Assembly: GCA_025981645.1 (NCBI GenBank)
Contig: JAICXH010000017.1
Span: 1 to 36,499 of the forward strand
Direction of reading: 5' to 3'
Length of the DNA stretch: 36,499 nucleotides
DNA from: Burkholderiales bacterium
Lineage (GTDB): Bacteria > Pseudomonadota > Gammaproteobacteria > Burkholderiales > Casimicrobiaceae
This document shows, piece by piece, positions 36,359-36,499 of this stretch. The notes under the pieces were generated by a model that worked only from the letters and a program-made list of their open reading frames with translations, did no database searches and had not been told where the DNA came from. Position 1 is the first letter of the stretch, and each line of letters starts with the position of its first letter. The position numbers and the translations under genes were made by a program.

Positions 36359-36499
36359 CTACTCGATCACCTTGGCGACGACGCCGGCGCCGACCGTGCG
36401 TCCGCCCTCGCGGATCGCAAAGCGCAGCCCCTCCTCCATCGCAATCGGCGCAATCAGCGTCACCGTCATCCCGATGTTGTCCCCCGGCATCACCATCTC
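36359..36499 (-). CDS. tuf: Elongation factor Tu, C-terminal end (partial)
   Basis: The last 46 codons are visible, running off the right edge: [20 protein letters not shown], then [20 protein letters not shown] and VAKVIE, with TAG at 36359-36361. This is domain 3 of EF-Tu, which delivers aminoacyl-tRNA to the ribosome. Its place before rpsJ is the common proteobacterial arrangement (str operon end). Confidence 0.97.
   Translation of the reverse strand, partial: EMVMPGDNIGMTVTLIAPIAMEEGLRFAIREGGRTVGAGVVAKVIE

Overview
The window reads as a high-GC proteobacterial chromosome, most likely betaproteobacterial. That placement is an inference from the layout and style of the ribosomal-protein genes (tuf-S10-spc-alpha in one run, secY-infA-rpmJ-rpsM order, RpsH beginning MSMTDP); no database comparison was possible. 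Almost the whole window is coding and most neighbouring genes overlap or nearly touch.

Region by region. (a) 1-894 is the edge of an integrated element: the right end of an IS21-type insertion sequence (about 1-96) sits inside the coding sequence of a tyrosine recombinase, leaving only its catalytic half (97-721). It is followed by an array of GTGACCA heptamers and the 3' end of a tRNA-Ser(GGA) gene (804-894, minus), the probable attachment site. (b) 1011-4598 (minus) carries maeB (malic enzyme with a phosphotransacetylase-like tail) followed by a divergent NRAMP-family transporter whose metal-site motifs are not the canonical ones. (c) 4599-4881 is an intergenic region with a strong imperfect hairpin. 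(d) 4882-11977 (plus) is a complete System I cytochrome c maturation operon in the order ccmI-A-B-C-D-E-F-G-H, nearly all joined by 4-base stop/start overlaps. (e) 11942-19062 (minus) is a five-gene cluster: a di-heme cytochrome c peroxidase, a histidine kinase with an all-helical (DAHL-like) periplasmic sensor, a two-receiver response regulator without output domain, a small membrane-anchored protein resembling one lobe of a periplasmic binding protein, and a PAS-PAS-GGDEF-EAL protein. A good match to a sigma-54 promoter lies upstream of the peroxidase. (f) 19379-20539 (plus) is a divergently transcribed multi-pass membrane protein of DoxX-like appearance. (g) 20532-22010 (minus) holds a DUF2007/zinc-ribbon protein and a GalE-like epimerase that has lost the catalytic Tyr-Lys pair. 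(h) 22024-36499 (minus) is the S10-spc-alpha ribosomal protein superoperon, from the C-terminal end of tuf to rplQ, including secY, infA and rpoA.

How the parts fit: the ccm operon supplies the haem-attachment machinery that the CxxCH-containing peroxidase next to it requires. The peroxidase is translationally coupled to a two-component sensor and linked to a cyclic-di-GMP enzyme, suggesting a redox- or ligand-responsive signalling unit (inference). The most unusual points are that five-gene unit with its sigma-54-like promoter, the GalE homologue with H/R in place of Y/K, the 55-residue lysine/alanine-rich N-terminal extension of ribosomal protein L5, and a long structured leader with its own promoter before rplN.
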